From Gari tellinella (taxonomy: Eukaryota; Mollusca; Bivalvia; Cardiida; Psammobiidae), in assembly GCA_922989275.2 (NCBI GenBank), contig OV277861.1:28860479-28924478 (forward strand): DNA of 64,000 nt, written 5' to 3'. Shown piece after piece: positions 30,195-42,600 of this stretch. Each line of letters starts with the position of its first letter. Within the stretch, counting starts at the first letter, position 1. The notes under the pieces are model-generated. The model saw nothing but the letters and a program-made list of their open reading frames with translations, searched no databases and was not told where the DNA came from. The position numbers were made by a program, and so were the translations under genes.

Positions 30195-30298
30195 TGACAG
30201 ATGACCGCTTAAAGCAAGGCGACAGTAAAACAGAAAGCTCCTTTAGGAGCTTTCTGTTTAACTGTCACCTTTCTTTAAGCAGTCACCTGTCTTTTATA
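30195..30298. repeat. P1-related hairpin, subtype b
   Basis: GACAGATGACCGCTTAAAGC and AAAGCTCCTTTAGGAGCTTT centre, mirrored. Its arms differ from P1 (GGCGACAGTAAAACAG) but the layout is the same. Relatives near 16860, 33425-33510 and 46205-46292. Confidence 0.75.
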
Positions 30299-30388
30299 CA
30301 ATCAATTAGCCTTTGATTAAGTGGTCATAATAAAGAGGTTTTAATGTATTTCACATGATTCATACATATCCTTTTCACTAAGTGATGA

Positions 30389-30394
30389 TTTAAT
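30389..30394 (-). promoter_or_regulatory. Possible ATTAAA poly(A) signal for DDX11
   Basis: On the reverse strand ATTAAA lies about 265 nt after the DDX11 stop in non-repeat sequence. A canonical AATAAA occurs further on at 29739-29744 but within repeat-rich DNA. Weak evidence. Confidence 0.3.
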
Positions 30395-30656
30395 TCAGGC
30401 TTTATGGTTACAGACAATTTCAACCTGTTCAAAGTCCATTGTGACCAAACTTCACTACATTAAGGGAGGCTACTTTGCTGTTCTTGCTTCATCATGATAC
30501 AGTTATCTCCCTTTACCCAGACGAGCCATGTTTGACACAGTAGCTTTGACATCAAGTTTAGTACTACAGTAGTTTCCATTCACTTCCAATCAATTCAGTG
30601 TTGTTTGTGCAGTGTGTCTCATATGAAATCTGTCATCATACTTGAAAGAAGTTTGA

Positions 30657-30683
30657 TCAAGAAACCTTTTTGCCAGCGAAAAA
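30657..30683 (-). CDS. DDX11: DDX11 last coding exon (27 nt)
   Basis: Acceptor 'tttatttgcag', then [12 protein letters not shown], following ...AAVTK in phase 0. The position, length and F..xKxxS character match the FHREKSASS end of the vertebrate protein. A tiny exon after a 3.4-kb intron, accepted because frame, acceptor and tail length all agree. Confidence 0.8.
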   Translation of the reverse strand, partial: FFAGKKVS

Positions 30684-33600
30684 CTGCAAATAAAAAACCC
30701 ATTGTTATAGATTAATTATAGCTAAACCACATGTTATTGCCAATTGGCAATATTAACTGATGAGTTAACCCTTTACCATATAGCCTGTTTTTAGTTCTGA
30801 AGACAGGTGACCACTTAAAGTAGGTTAAAAATAAAGCAGAATGTGCCTTAAGGCACTTTCTGCTTTACTTTTAACCTGTTTTAGGCTACCATCTTATGGA
30901 ATATTGAAAATATCCCTTTACCACCATTATTCGAACACTACGAAAAATCGAACACCTAAATCATTTCACGTGATATCTATGGTTACAAACAGTTTTGCAT
31001 AACCGCGTGTGACATTTTGACAGCAACACCGGTAGAAACGTCATGAACACAAGATCGGCAAAAAATTTCAGTAAACAGGTAAAATAGCATTTGTTGAACT
31101 TCTCTGACTATAAATATTGCATTTACACCTAATCCCAAATTTCACAATGCATGAATATGCCATATAGACTACATTTTTTGTGAACAAAAATGACCAGTTG
31201 TGTATCGGCTGCATAACTTTTACATTTACCTCATTCCTAGTGGTCCGGACAAATTATATTTAGGGTTCAGACCACTAAATCTGATCAAATCTCAAACTAG
31301 GGGTCCTTATAACCTTTTTTTCACTTTTTCATATTCTAAACTGTGTTTCATATGAGAAGTAGCTAGAAATAAATAGATAAAATAATATTTTGACAGGTTC
31401 GAGTTTACTAGATTTTTAGAAAAATCTATTTAACAACTTTAAGAAATTTCTTCTTGATGATTGTGTGCACTTTAATGTGCTAGGACACTTAAAAGGAGAG
31501 ACCCATTCTACTGCCCTACCTGTAACCATTAACAATTAATAGTTTATGTCTAAACTACTGTAAACTATATGAAAAAGTTTACTTTTACTTTTTATGAGGC
31601 TTCAGACTCTTGTTTTATGTTTTTCTGACATTATATGAACAAACACTTACCCTGGACTATATATAGTAAATATTTCGTGGCGTCAAACCTACTGTTCGAA
31701 TTTAGGTTGGGTTCCCACTGAGAATGAAGTAAGTGGGCCACCATGTTTTGTTTACATTATAAGAGAACCGATTTGAGTTGCAACACCTTACCCATCGTAT
31801 TTTAAGTTGAAAATGCCCAGTATATCCAGTATTCATGTAAAAAATAACTTTTATTCACACAACAATTTGAAATTGACTAGAATATGCTTAGGTGTTCGAA
31901 TAATGGTGGTACCAGGATATATCTTATGGTATATATAAATTACTGTATAAATTTTTTTTCTTCAGTGGAGGAATAAATTAAAGGGGTAAAAGGCGTATTC
32001 AATGGGTTAAGTAAAGAAATCGATGGCCATCGATTGCGAGTTGGCTACCGGTCTGAAAAACGGTGTAGAAATCGTAATTCTTTCGTTCAAACGCAAACAC
32101 ATTGCAATGAAATATAGTAAATGACAAGTTTTTGACAATTCCGACTACAAGTTTTTATCTGAGGGGTAAACAGTTTGGAGCCTGATCAGATGTCGGGGTC
32201 ACCCGGTGCTGATCTGGCTCCAAACTGTTTGCAATGAAAATAATAGTTTAAGCGTAACCGGGGTTATTTGGAAAGAAAATGTTTTCTCTTCTGTACTCTG
32301 CACACGGGGTACCAACTACTAACCTTAACATCCAACAGTGGTAATTGAACTCGTTACAGAGGTGAGTTTGGGATGTTAGACCTCTTCACTGACATACCAT
32401 TTGCTTTATTAAGTATGTTGTCAACTTTTATTCCCCCTCCCCCCATCCACATCCCCAAATAGAAGCACCTTTTAGAGCATTTAATTTATTCTTCAACTGG
32501 AGGAAATAGTTCAAATTTATACATTTATGAATAAGATAAGATCAATTTTATTTTAACAGGGCTGCCATAAGTTGACATGAAAAATCCTAAGATTTCCAAA
32601 CCTGCATTTTTTAAGTGCGATTAAACGAATCGTACCTTTACCCTTTAGCCTTTTTCTTGTTTTGTTGACATGCGACTACTTAAAGCAGGCTGTAAGTAAA
32701 GCAGAATGCGCCTCAGGGCGCATTCTGCTTTACTTTCAGCCTGCTTTAAGCTACTATGTACTGGGAAAAAATCCGGAGATTTAGGAAAAATCTGGAGAAA
32801 TGGCAGCCCTGTTTTAAGTCAGTAAGACATAATATAGACAACATAAGCCACAAAGTCTTTTGAACAGACTATAAAACATATGTATAATTATAACAAAGAT
32901 AAAGTAGCTAAAATATGATGCAGACAATGTGTTGGAAAATATATAGTACAGATAGAACTAATCTGCTGGTACAGTACCTTTGGCTTATCATTTGGGTTGT
33001 ATAAATAATTTCATTATAACAGAATTATATATATATATAGCATGGCTCGCTAGATTGCAGGAGGAGTAAGCCTTGACAAAATGAGGATAAAAGGAAAAGC
33101 TGACCAGCAGCAGAGTTTTATCAATGAGGATTTTTTTTCTAAATCCTAGCAGATTATATCTTACAGCAGAATGAATTCTGTTTTATTTTCAACATGCTTT
33201 AAGTTGTCACCTGTCTTCAAAATTAGAAACAGGCTATGGGGTAAAGAATGTAGGCATTTGAGTGAAGAAACTGTCCTCTGATCAGGGTAAAAACCTTTTG
33301 CAGAGATTTACTGGTTTTCCAGACAGAATGGGTTGAACAGAATCATTTATCAACAAACAACTATTTGAGATTTATAAAATTCAAAACAGAAGTTTTAACA
33401 GTTTAATTTTTCATGTTTAAACTCAGGTGGCTGCTTAAAGCAAGATGAAAGAAATGCAGAAAACTGCTGCTTTCTGATTTACTTCAATCTTGCCCTTAGC
33501 TGTCACTTGTAATTAAATATGATAACATGTTATTTGTCATCTTTTCAATGCTGGCTTTTCTCTGAATTTATCCGAAATCTTCGGATATTTTAAATTTCTC

Positions 33601-36600
33601 CAGACCTAAATGAAGCTTTTATTTTATTTTTGTGTATGTTTTTTTTATAAAGATCAAGGCTGTGATGGTGTGATATATTGTTTTGAAAAGATTATTTTAA
33701 CCCATTTATACCCAGTGGATCCTTCTATGTTCATATATTGGATAAGTCCATTTTTTATCAAAGGTATGCCTGGTCAAAATTTTCATTTTTATTTTGTTTT
33801 ATATTGAAATTCCTATCAGCAAACAGTGTAGACTGATCAGACGCCGTATAATATGGCATCTGATCAGAGTCTACACTGTTTTCCCATGTCCCATATATGG
33901 GATCTTGGGCACAAATGGGTTAAACACAAAAGCCTGTGATAGCTCATTTTAAGGTAAGATTTCTAAAATAGCACTTGGAATTTTGAAGTGTGAAATATTC
34001 AGATTTTAAGAGCAACTTGCACAGTCTTTTGAATGGTCCTAATACCAAGGCTTTACTGTATTTACCTTGGTAACTGCAGCAAAGACAGGTCCAAACTTGT
34101 CCATCTTGTGTATGTGTTTAGAGATCCAGCCAGGAAGTCTGGAGACAGTCCCAGCTCTACTGTATCTTCTGTCAAACAACAGTATGGTAGCATAGTCATC
34201 CTTGTGGCGAATTGCCCTACCTGAGGAGTAAAGAAGAAGAGGGTCATATAGGATTTGTCATGAGTCGATGTTTAAGACAAGTTGACCTCAAACGAGTCTA
34301 GAATTGAAATTTTATTAAGCGAGTCTTGGCTAGCTTAATAATTTTTCCATTCCAGATGAGTTTGAGATCATCTTGTCTTAAACATCGACAAGTGACAGAT
34401 TCTTTTTCTCACATAACCAACAATTTTAAGTTAATTTTAAAGCAATTGGCTTTTTTTGGAATCCAAGTGATGTAATAACTAATAACGCCTTTATAAATAG
34501 TGATGTTAGAGTGATGTAATAACTAATAACGCCTTTATAAATAGTGATGTAATCAAATTGATCTAACACATGTTGGAGACAAGGATATTTCATGATAATT
34601 GTTCGCTATAGAAAACAGGGATAGTTATGTGAGAAATGATGGGTTTGTCGTCATCACTAGATATTTACAGCTAAACCTTCTAGAAGTTTAACTCATTATC
34701 CCCTGAAACTTCCAATGAACAATTCCAGTTTGCAATAAAGACTGGTCCATTTTAGACTATTTAGGGTTGTTTTTTGTAATAAATTGCAAAATGACAAACA
34801 GTGATGTCCCTGATCAGAGGGCACCTGTAGGAGCCCTCTGATCAGGGACTTCACTGTTTGCACAGGACAAGAGTACTCTTTCAAGGTATACATTTGGCAA
34901 AGGACGCATATATGCGTCACTAGGGCTCAATGAGTTAAAAGAGCTCTTGGCCAGTGCCAAAATGGCTCTGCCAGTATTAGAACATTTTGTTTCTTCTATA
35001 TCTAAGGTCTTTCCATTCTTGAATACTTTCAAATCTTGTTTTAACTCTTTGCACGCTAGCAGAGGATTCATGATTATCTGTGCAAACAGTCTGGTTCCCG
35101 ATGAGAAGCCACGTAATGTGGCGTCTCATCAGGATCCAAACTGTTTGACACTCTGACCCTGTTTTGAAAAGAAATTTTGAAAATTCTATTTTTAGAACAG
35201 TAAAGAATTTTTCAGCAATAGACAGAAAACACAGACAGAAAAGGCAGGCATAACTATATATTTTGTTGTATTACTAAAACATTGCTATAAAGTCTAAACT
35301 GTGTTTACAGCTAAAGTCATTTTTCTTGTAAAACTATTACTCGTAAGCATGTGCTAGATAAAAGAATAGGTCTTTCTAACTAAACATCTTTATTCCTATA
35401 TTTGTATCCAGTAAATCTCTCCACAATTTCACCATGTTAACACTTCTCCCGTTTGTTCTTCATATATGAAACTTGGCCCACTGTAAATATCTATCACCTG
35501 AACCATTACATTGACTAGTAAAGTATGGAAATTTTACCTAGGAAAGAATGCAGACTCATATCAGACATATCCTATCACAAAACGGAGCAGACCCAGATCA
35601 GACAGCTCCCGAAGGAGCTGTCTGATCTGGGTCTACACTGGTTTTTTTTTTAAAAACAAACATCAATATATGTTACAATGTATAGCAGAAGAGCGTTAAA
35701 TTCTTATTGAGAACATCTGCATCTTTCATACAGTATTTCATACTATAATTACCTATGGACTGGTTCACAGTCTTAAATTCTTATTGAGAACATCTCCATC
35801 TTTCATACAGTATTTCATATTATATTTACCTATGGACTGGTTCACAGTCTTACATTCTTATTGAGAACATCTCCATCTTTCATACAGTATTTCATATTAT
35901 ATTTTCCTATGGACTGGTTCATAGTCTTAAATTCTCCATCTTTCATACAGTATTTCATATTATATTTTCCTATGGACTGGTTCATAGTCTTAAATTCTTA
36001 TTGAGAACATCTCCATCTTTCATACAGTATTTCATATTATATTTACCTATGGACTGGTTCACAGTCTTAAATTCTTATTGAGAACATCTCCATCTTTCAT
36101 ACAGTATTTCATATTATATTTTCCTATGGACTGGTTCATAGTCTTAAATTCTTATTGAGAACATCTCCATCTTTCATACAGTATTTCATATTATATTTAC
36201 CTATGGACTGGTTCACAGTCTTAAATTCTTATTGAGAACATCTCCATCTTTCATACAGTATTTCATATTATATTTACCTATGGACTGGTTCACAGTCTTA
36301 AATTCTTATTGAGAACATCTCCATCTTTCATACAGTATTTCATATTATATTTACCTATGGACTGGTTCACAGTCTTAAATTCTTATTGAGAACATCTACA
36401 TCTTTCATACAGTATTTCATATTATATTTACCTATGGACTGGTTCACAGTCTTAAATTCTTATTGAGAACATCTACATCTTTCATACAGTATTTCATATT
36501 ATATTTACCTATGGACTGGTTCACAGTCTTAAATTCTTATTGAGAACATCTCCATCTTTCATACAGTATTTCATATTATATTTACCTATGGACTGGTTCA

Positions 36601-39600
36601 CAGTCTTACATTCTTATTGAGAACATCTCCATCTTTCATACAGTATTTCGTATTATATTTACCTATGGACTGGTTCACAGTCTTAAATTCTTATTGGGAA
36701 CATCTACATCTTTCATACAGTATTTCATATTATATTTACCTATGGACTGGTTCACAGTCTTAAATTCTTATTGAGAACATCTACATCTTTCATACAGTAT
36801 TTCATATTATATTTACCTATGGACTGGTTCACAGTCTTAAATTCTTATTGAGAACATCTCCATCTTTCATACAGTATTTCATATTATATTTACCTATGGA
36901 CTGGTTCACAGTCTTACATTCTTATTGAGAACATCTCCATCTTTCATACAGTATTTCATATTATATTTACCTATGGACTGGTTCACAGTCTTAAATTCTT
37001 ATTGGGAACATCTACATCTTTCATACAGTATTTCATATTATATTTACCTATGGACTGGTTCACAGTCTTAAATTCTTATTGAGAACATCTACATCTTTCA
37101 TACAGTATTTCATATTATATTTACCTATGGACTGGTTCACAGTCTTAAATTCTTATTGAGAACATCTCCATCTTTCATACAGTATTTCATATTATATTTA
37201 CCTATGGACTGGTTCACAGTCTTAAATTCTTATTGAGAACATCTACATCTTTCATACAGTATTTCATACTATATTTACCTATGGACTGGTTCACAGTCTT
37301 AAATTCTTATTGAGAACATCTACATCTTTCATACAGTATTTCATTCTATATTTACCTATGGACTGGTTCACAGTCTTAAATTCTTATTGAGAACATCTCC
37401 ATCTTTCATACAGTATTTCATATTATATTTACCTATGGACTGGTTCACAGTCTTTAATTCTTATTGAGAACATCTACATCTTTCATACAGTATTTCATAT
37501 TATATTTACCTATGGACTGGTTCACAGTCTTAAATTCTTATTGAGAACATCTACATCTTTCATACAGTATTTCATATTATATTTACCTATGGACTGGTTC
37601 ACAGTCTTAAATTCTTATTGAGAACATCTCCATCTTTCATACAGTATTTCACATTATATTTACCTATGGACTGGTTCACAGTCTTACATTCTTATTGAGA
37701 ACATCTCCATCTTTCATACAGTATTTCATATTATATTTACCTATGGACTGGTTCACAGTCTTAAATTCTTATTGAGAACATCTACATCTTTCATACAGTA
37801 TTTCATATTATATTTACCTATGGACTGGTTCACAGTCTTAAATTCTTATTGAGAACATCTACATCTTTCATACAGTATTTCATATTATATTTACCTATGG
37901 ACTGGTTCAGTCTTAAATTCTTATTGAGAACATCTCCATCTTTCATACAGTATTTCATATTATATTTACCTATGGACTGGTTCACAGTCTTAAATTCTTA
38001 TTGAGAACATCTACATCTTTCATACAGTATTTCATACTATATTTACCTATGGACTGGTTCACAGTCTTAAATTCTTATTGAGAACATCTACATCTTTCAT
38101 ACAGTATTTCATTCTATATTTACCTATGGACTGGTTCACAGTCTTAAATTCTTATTGAGAACATCTACATCTTTCATACAGTATTTCATTTTATATTTAC
38201 CTATGGACTGGTTCACAGCCTTCATACACAAGTTTTCATAATGAACCTGACCCGGTAATCTCCCTTCATTGTCTCGAGGCTGAAAGTTACAAAACCAATC
38301 ATGAAACTTTCCGATCGTCACAACGTACTATTCACTAGTCCTACCCATTCCAATAAGTTTCTTACCAAAGTCTACAAAAATTGCAACTTGTTTTGCCCCA
38401 TAGCTTGCTTTAAGTGTTGACAGATGATTAATTTACCCCATAGCCCGTTTTTAGTTTCAAAGATAGGTGATCACTTAAAGCAGGTTGAAAGTAAAGCAGA
38501 ATGCGCCTTAAGGCGCATTCTGCTTTACTTTCAGCCTGCTTTAAGCTATCATCTGTTAGAATATAGAAAATATTTCTTATGATACATATCCAAGACTGTT
38601 TAAATCAGAACTATTTTCTTCAGTGGAGGAATAAATTAAAGGTGTAAAAAGGCGTATTTATGGGTTAAAGCTGGTTGAAAGTAAAGTGTTTACTTTCAGT
38701 CTGCTTTAGGCTAGTATCTGATAGGGTATAAAATATATTTTCTTATTGGGCATTTTAATGACTGAGTTAGAACTACTGACTATAAATTGAAACTACTTGT
38801 ATTTCCTAAATGGAAGAATAAACTAGAGAGGCATATTTAAGGCATAATGGTTATTTATAATAAGAATAGTTGGAAATATCAGAAAATATTATCAGCCTCT
38901 CAGCGGACACTCAGAAGAAGATTAAATAGCAGATATGATTCAATGAAAGTTAATGGAATGTAAGACAAAAGTAAAATAGAAAGTTTTTACATAAGTTTTC
39001 TGTTTACTTCAGTCATGCATTAAACCATCACCTGTCATAACTCATTACCCATAACCTGTGTCTTCATTTTGAAGACAGGTGATCACTTAAATCAGGTTGG
39101 CACATTCTGCTTTACTTGTCGCTTGCGTTAAGTTCCCATCTGCTAGGATACAGGAAATGTTTTCTATTGTTACCCATTAATTACTGCAATGCATAAAATA
39201 GAACTATTTTCTTCAGAGGAGCAATTAAGGTTTTCGACGGGTAACGCTTATCGAAACGAATCCGCAAAAACTATACACCATCTCATTCAGTATCCAATTC
39301 TACATCATTTTCCAGAGTTTAAAGAATTTTCACCTCATATAACTGAAATTATGGATATTTTTGTCTTGTTACCCTACTTTTCAAACAAGAGCCCCATGGG
39401 GCATATTTCGCTCACCTGAGAAAATAGCTGAAAAAATGGTGATAATAATTTAGGCCCAGGACTGACCTAGATATGCAACAGACCAGAACAATTTGAACAA
39501 ATTATGTAAAGTATATTTAAAAGTGTCACCATACCGAATATAAAAGCTCTGGCCATATTAGTGTCAGAGAAGAAGATGTTTGAAATTTTCTCTATATAAC

Positions 39601-42600
39601 TCTATGTAAAACTGTGACCCAAGGGGCAGGGCCAATTTTGACCCCAGGTGCATAATTTGAACAAACTTGATAGAGGACCTGTAGGCGATGGTATGTGCCA
39701 AATATCTAAGCTCTGGCCCTTGTAGTTTCAGAAAAGAAGATTTTTTAAGTTTTCATTGAAAAAAATCTATTTTTAGCTCCTGTGACCTAGTTATGCAACC
39801 GACCAGAACCATTTGAACAATTTTGGTATAGGACATCTAGAAGTGTCACCATACCAAATATAAAAGCTCTGGCCATATCAGTTTCAGAGAAGAAGACGTT
39901 TGAAAATTTCACTATATAACTCTATGTAAAAAAACTGTGACCCCCGGGGCGGGGCTAATTTCGACCCCAGGGGCATAATTTGAACAAATTAGATAGAGGA
40001 CCTGTAGGCGATGGTATGTGCCAAATATCTAAGCTCTGGCCCTTGTAGTTTCAGACAAGAAGATTTTTAAAGTTTTCAATGAAAAAAAAATATTTTTAGC
40101 TCCTGTGACCTAGTTATGCAACCGACCAGAACCATTTGAACAATTTTCGTATAGGACATCTAGAAATGTCACCATACCAAATATCAAAGCTCTTGCCATA
40201 TTAGTTTCAGAGAAGAAGACGTTTGAAAATTTCACTATATAACTCTATGTAAAACTGTGACCCCCTGGGCGGGGCCAATTTCGATCCCAGGGGCATAATT
40301 TGAACAAACTAGAAAGAGGACCTGTAGGCGATGCTATGTGCCAAATATCTAAGCTCTGGCCCTTGTAGTTTCAGACAAGAAGATTCTTTAAGTTTTCAAT
40401 GAAAAAAATCTATTTTTAGCTCCTGTGACCTAGTTATGCAATTGACCAGAACCATTTGAACAATTTTCGTATAGGACATCTAGAAGTGTCACCATGCCAA
40501 ATATCAATGCTCTGGCCACATTAGTTTCAGAAAAGAAGACGTTTGAAAATTTCACTATATAACTCTATGTAAATCTGTGACCCCCGGGGCGGTGCCAATT
40601 TTCACCCCAGGGGCATAATTTGAACAAACTTGATAGAGGACCTGTAGATGATGCTATGTGCCAAATATGTAAGCTCTGGCCCTTCCAGTTTTTGACAAGA
40701 AGATTTTTTAAGATTTCCTTATTTTTTCACTTTGGTTGCCATGGCAACCAGAGTTCTGCATTGTTTTTAATTCTTTGAACAAATTTGAAAGAGGTTGACC
40801 CAAGGAACATTTCTGTAAAGTTTGGTTGAATTCTGTCAAGCGGTATAGGAGGAGATGTCATTTGAAGCAATTGTTAACGACGACGCACGACTAACGACGG
40901 ACGACGACGGACGCTGGACACAGGGCCATCCCAATAGCTCACCTTGAGCCTTTGGCTCAGGTGAGCTAAAAACGTCCTGAAATGACTACCCCTCTTTTTT
41001 CTTTCCGAGGATAAAAAATTACAAATATTAATAAAAAGATCAAAATTTATTCATGCATTTATACCCAAGACATTGTTGTATACAAATACAAACAGAACAA
41101 TTAAATATTTTGCATAATACATTAAAAAAATCTCTTATATTGCGGAAAAAATAATTTATGAGTCAATTTTTTCTCACAAATCATTTTTTACGTTTTAGCA
41201 AAACTGAATTTTTTACAAAAATTAGGCAGGGGCATTCATACTGACTACATTTAAAATAATCTATATGTCTATAGAACAAAATAAAAAAATAATTAGGAGG
41301 GTTGACCTCATGTAACTTAAGAAAAATGAAATTGTGTTTGAGAGGGGTCAACATTTGTGGGAAAGTAAAATCAAGGAAAATTGAAGTTTTTTTATAAAAC
41401 ATGCACTGTCATTTGCAAATAGTTGTGGAATTCACAAAAATGTCAATTTAATAGCTACTGTCTGTTTTACAAATTATGTTCTGCAAGATAAACAATATTC
41501 TCCAGCAAGAAATGTGAAAAATACAGTCAATCTTGTATAAAGCAACCACCTTGCGAATCAGTCTGCATACCTCTTCATTATGACACTAGACTAATTAACT
41601 CCGGGTAGAAATAGTGAAGAAAACTCCTACTGAAGCATTCTGAATTAGTTTTATCCTGCATTAAACAGACAGCTCAATACCAGACAAAATATGGGTATTC
41701 ACTAGATTTATCGCTTAATACAAGATTGACTGTAAAAGTTGACAATGATTACCAAGTTTCATAATAAACGGCTGATATGTTGCAACCCAATAATTGCAAG
41801 AGATATTTAACCCTTTACTCCATAGCTTATTTTAAGTATTGAAGAGACATGGTTGCATAAAACAGGCTGAAAATACGCCCGTCATGGCAGGCGGGTGTCA
41901 AAGTCGTCCCGACTCAGGCCGGCTGGAAAAAGTCGCCCGGAGTGTAGGCCCGACTATCGATCTCAAAAAGACTATGCTGTAGTATTGCGATAGCTCAAGT
42001 ACTATCCCAATAGTATTGCGATAGTCAAGAAAAAAGTTCTGGGTTTTTTAAAAAATGCCCATTTTTGACAATAAAGGGGGCATAACTCTGCTAAAAATAG
42101 TCGCCAACGTCTGAAATTCACAGGTGCCTTCCCTGTATGATGAGAAAGCTAAATATGAAATTTGGTTACAATAGACACAATGTAAGTAAAATTATTATCA
42201 GGAAACAATATATTGTTAAAAAAATTTATGTGAAGGGGCATAACTCTGAAAATACAGAGTCAAACCAAAAATCCGTAATATATATTAAGTCACTTCATTC
42301 ATTGTATCACCATATCAAATTTGAAATCAATTGAATAAAAAATTGTTGTTTTTTTTAAAAATGCCCATTTTTGACAATAAAGGGGCATAACTCTGCTAAA
42401 AATAGTCGCCAACGTCTGAAACGCAAACTCGTCCGAACTATTGTGATATGGAATATTTGTAAGAAGTTTAATCAAAATCGGTCAATAAATGAAGGTGAGA
42501 GAGCGCTAAGAAGAAAAGTTAACGGACGAAGTGTGGCTTATTTTATTTTAAATTTAAAGTATGTAAAGGGGCATAACTCATAGAAAAATAATTTAACAGG

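Noticed and set aside
35696..38218. CRISPR-like look of regular 77-bp repeats
   Set aside because: The whole 77 bp is conserved, with no variable spacers; the DNA is eukaryotic and the unit derives from a DDX11 splice junction.
42137..42583. Two plus-strand frames
   Set aside because: Both lie in the duplicated units of element F and share the same translated words.
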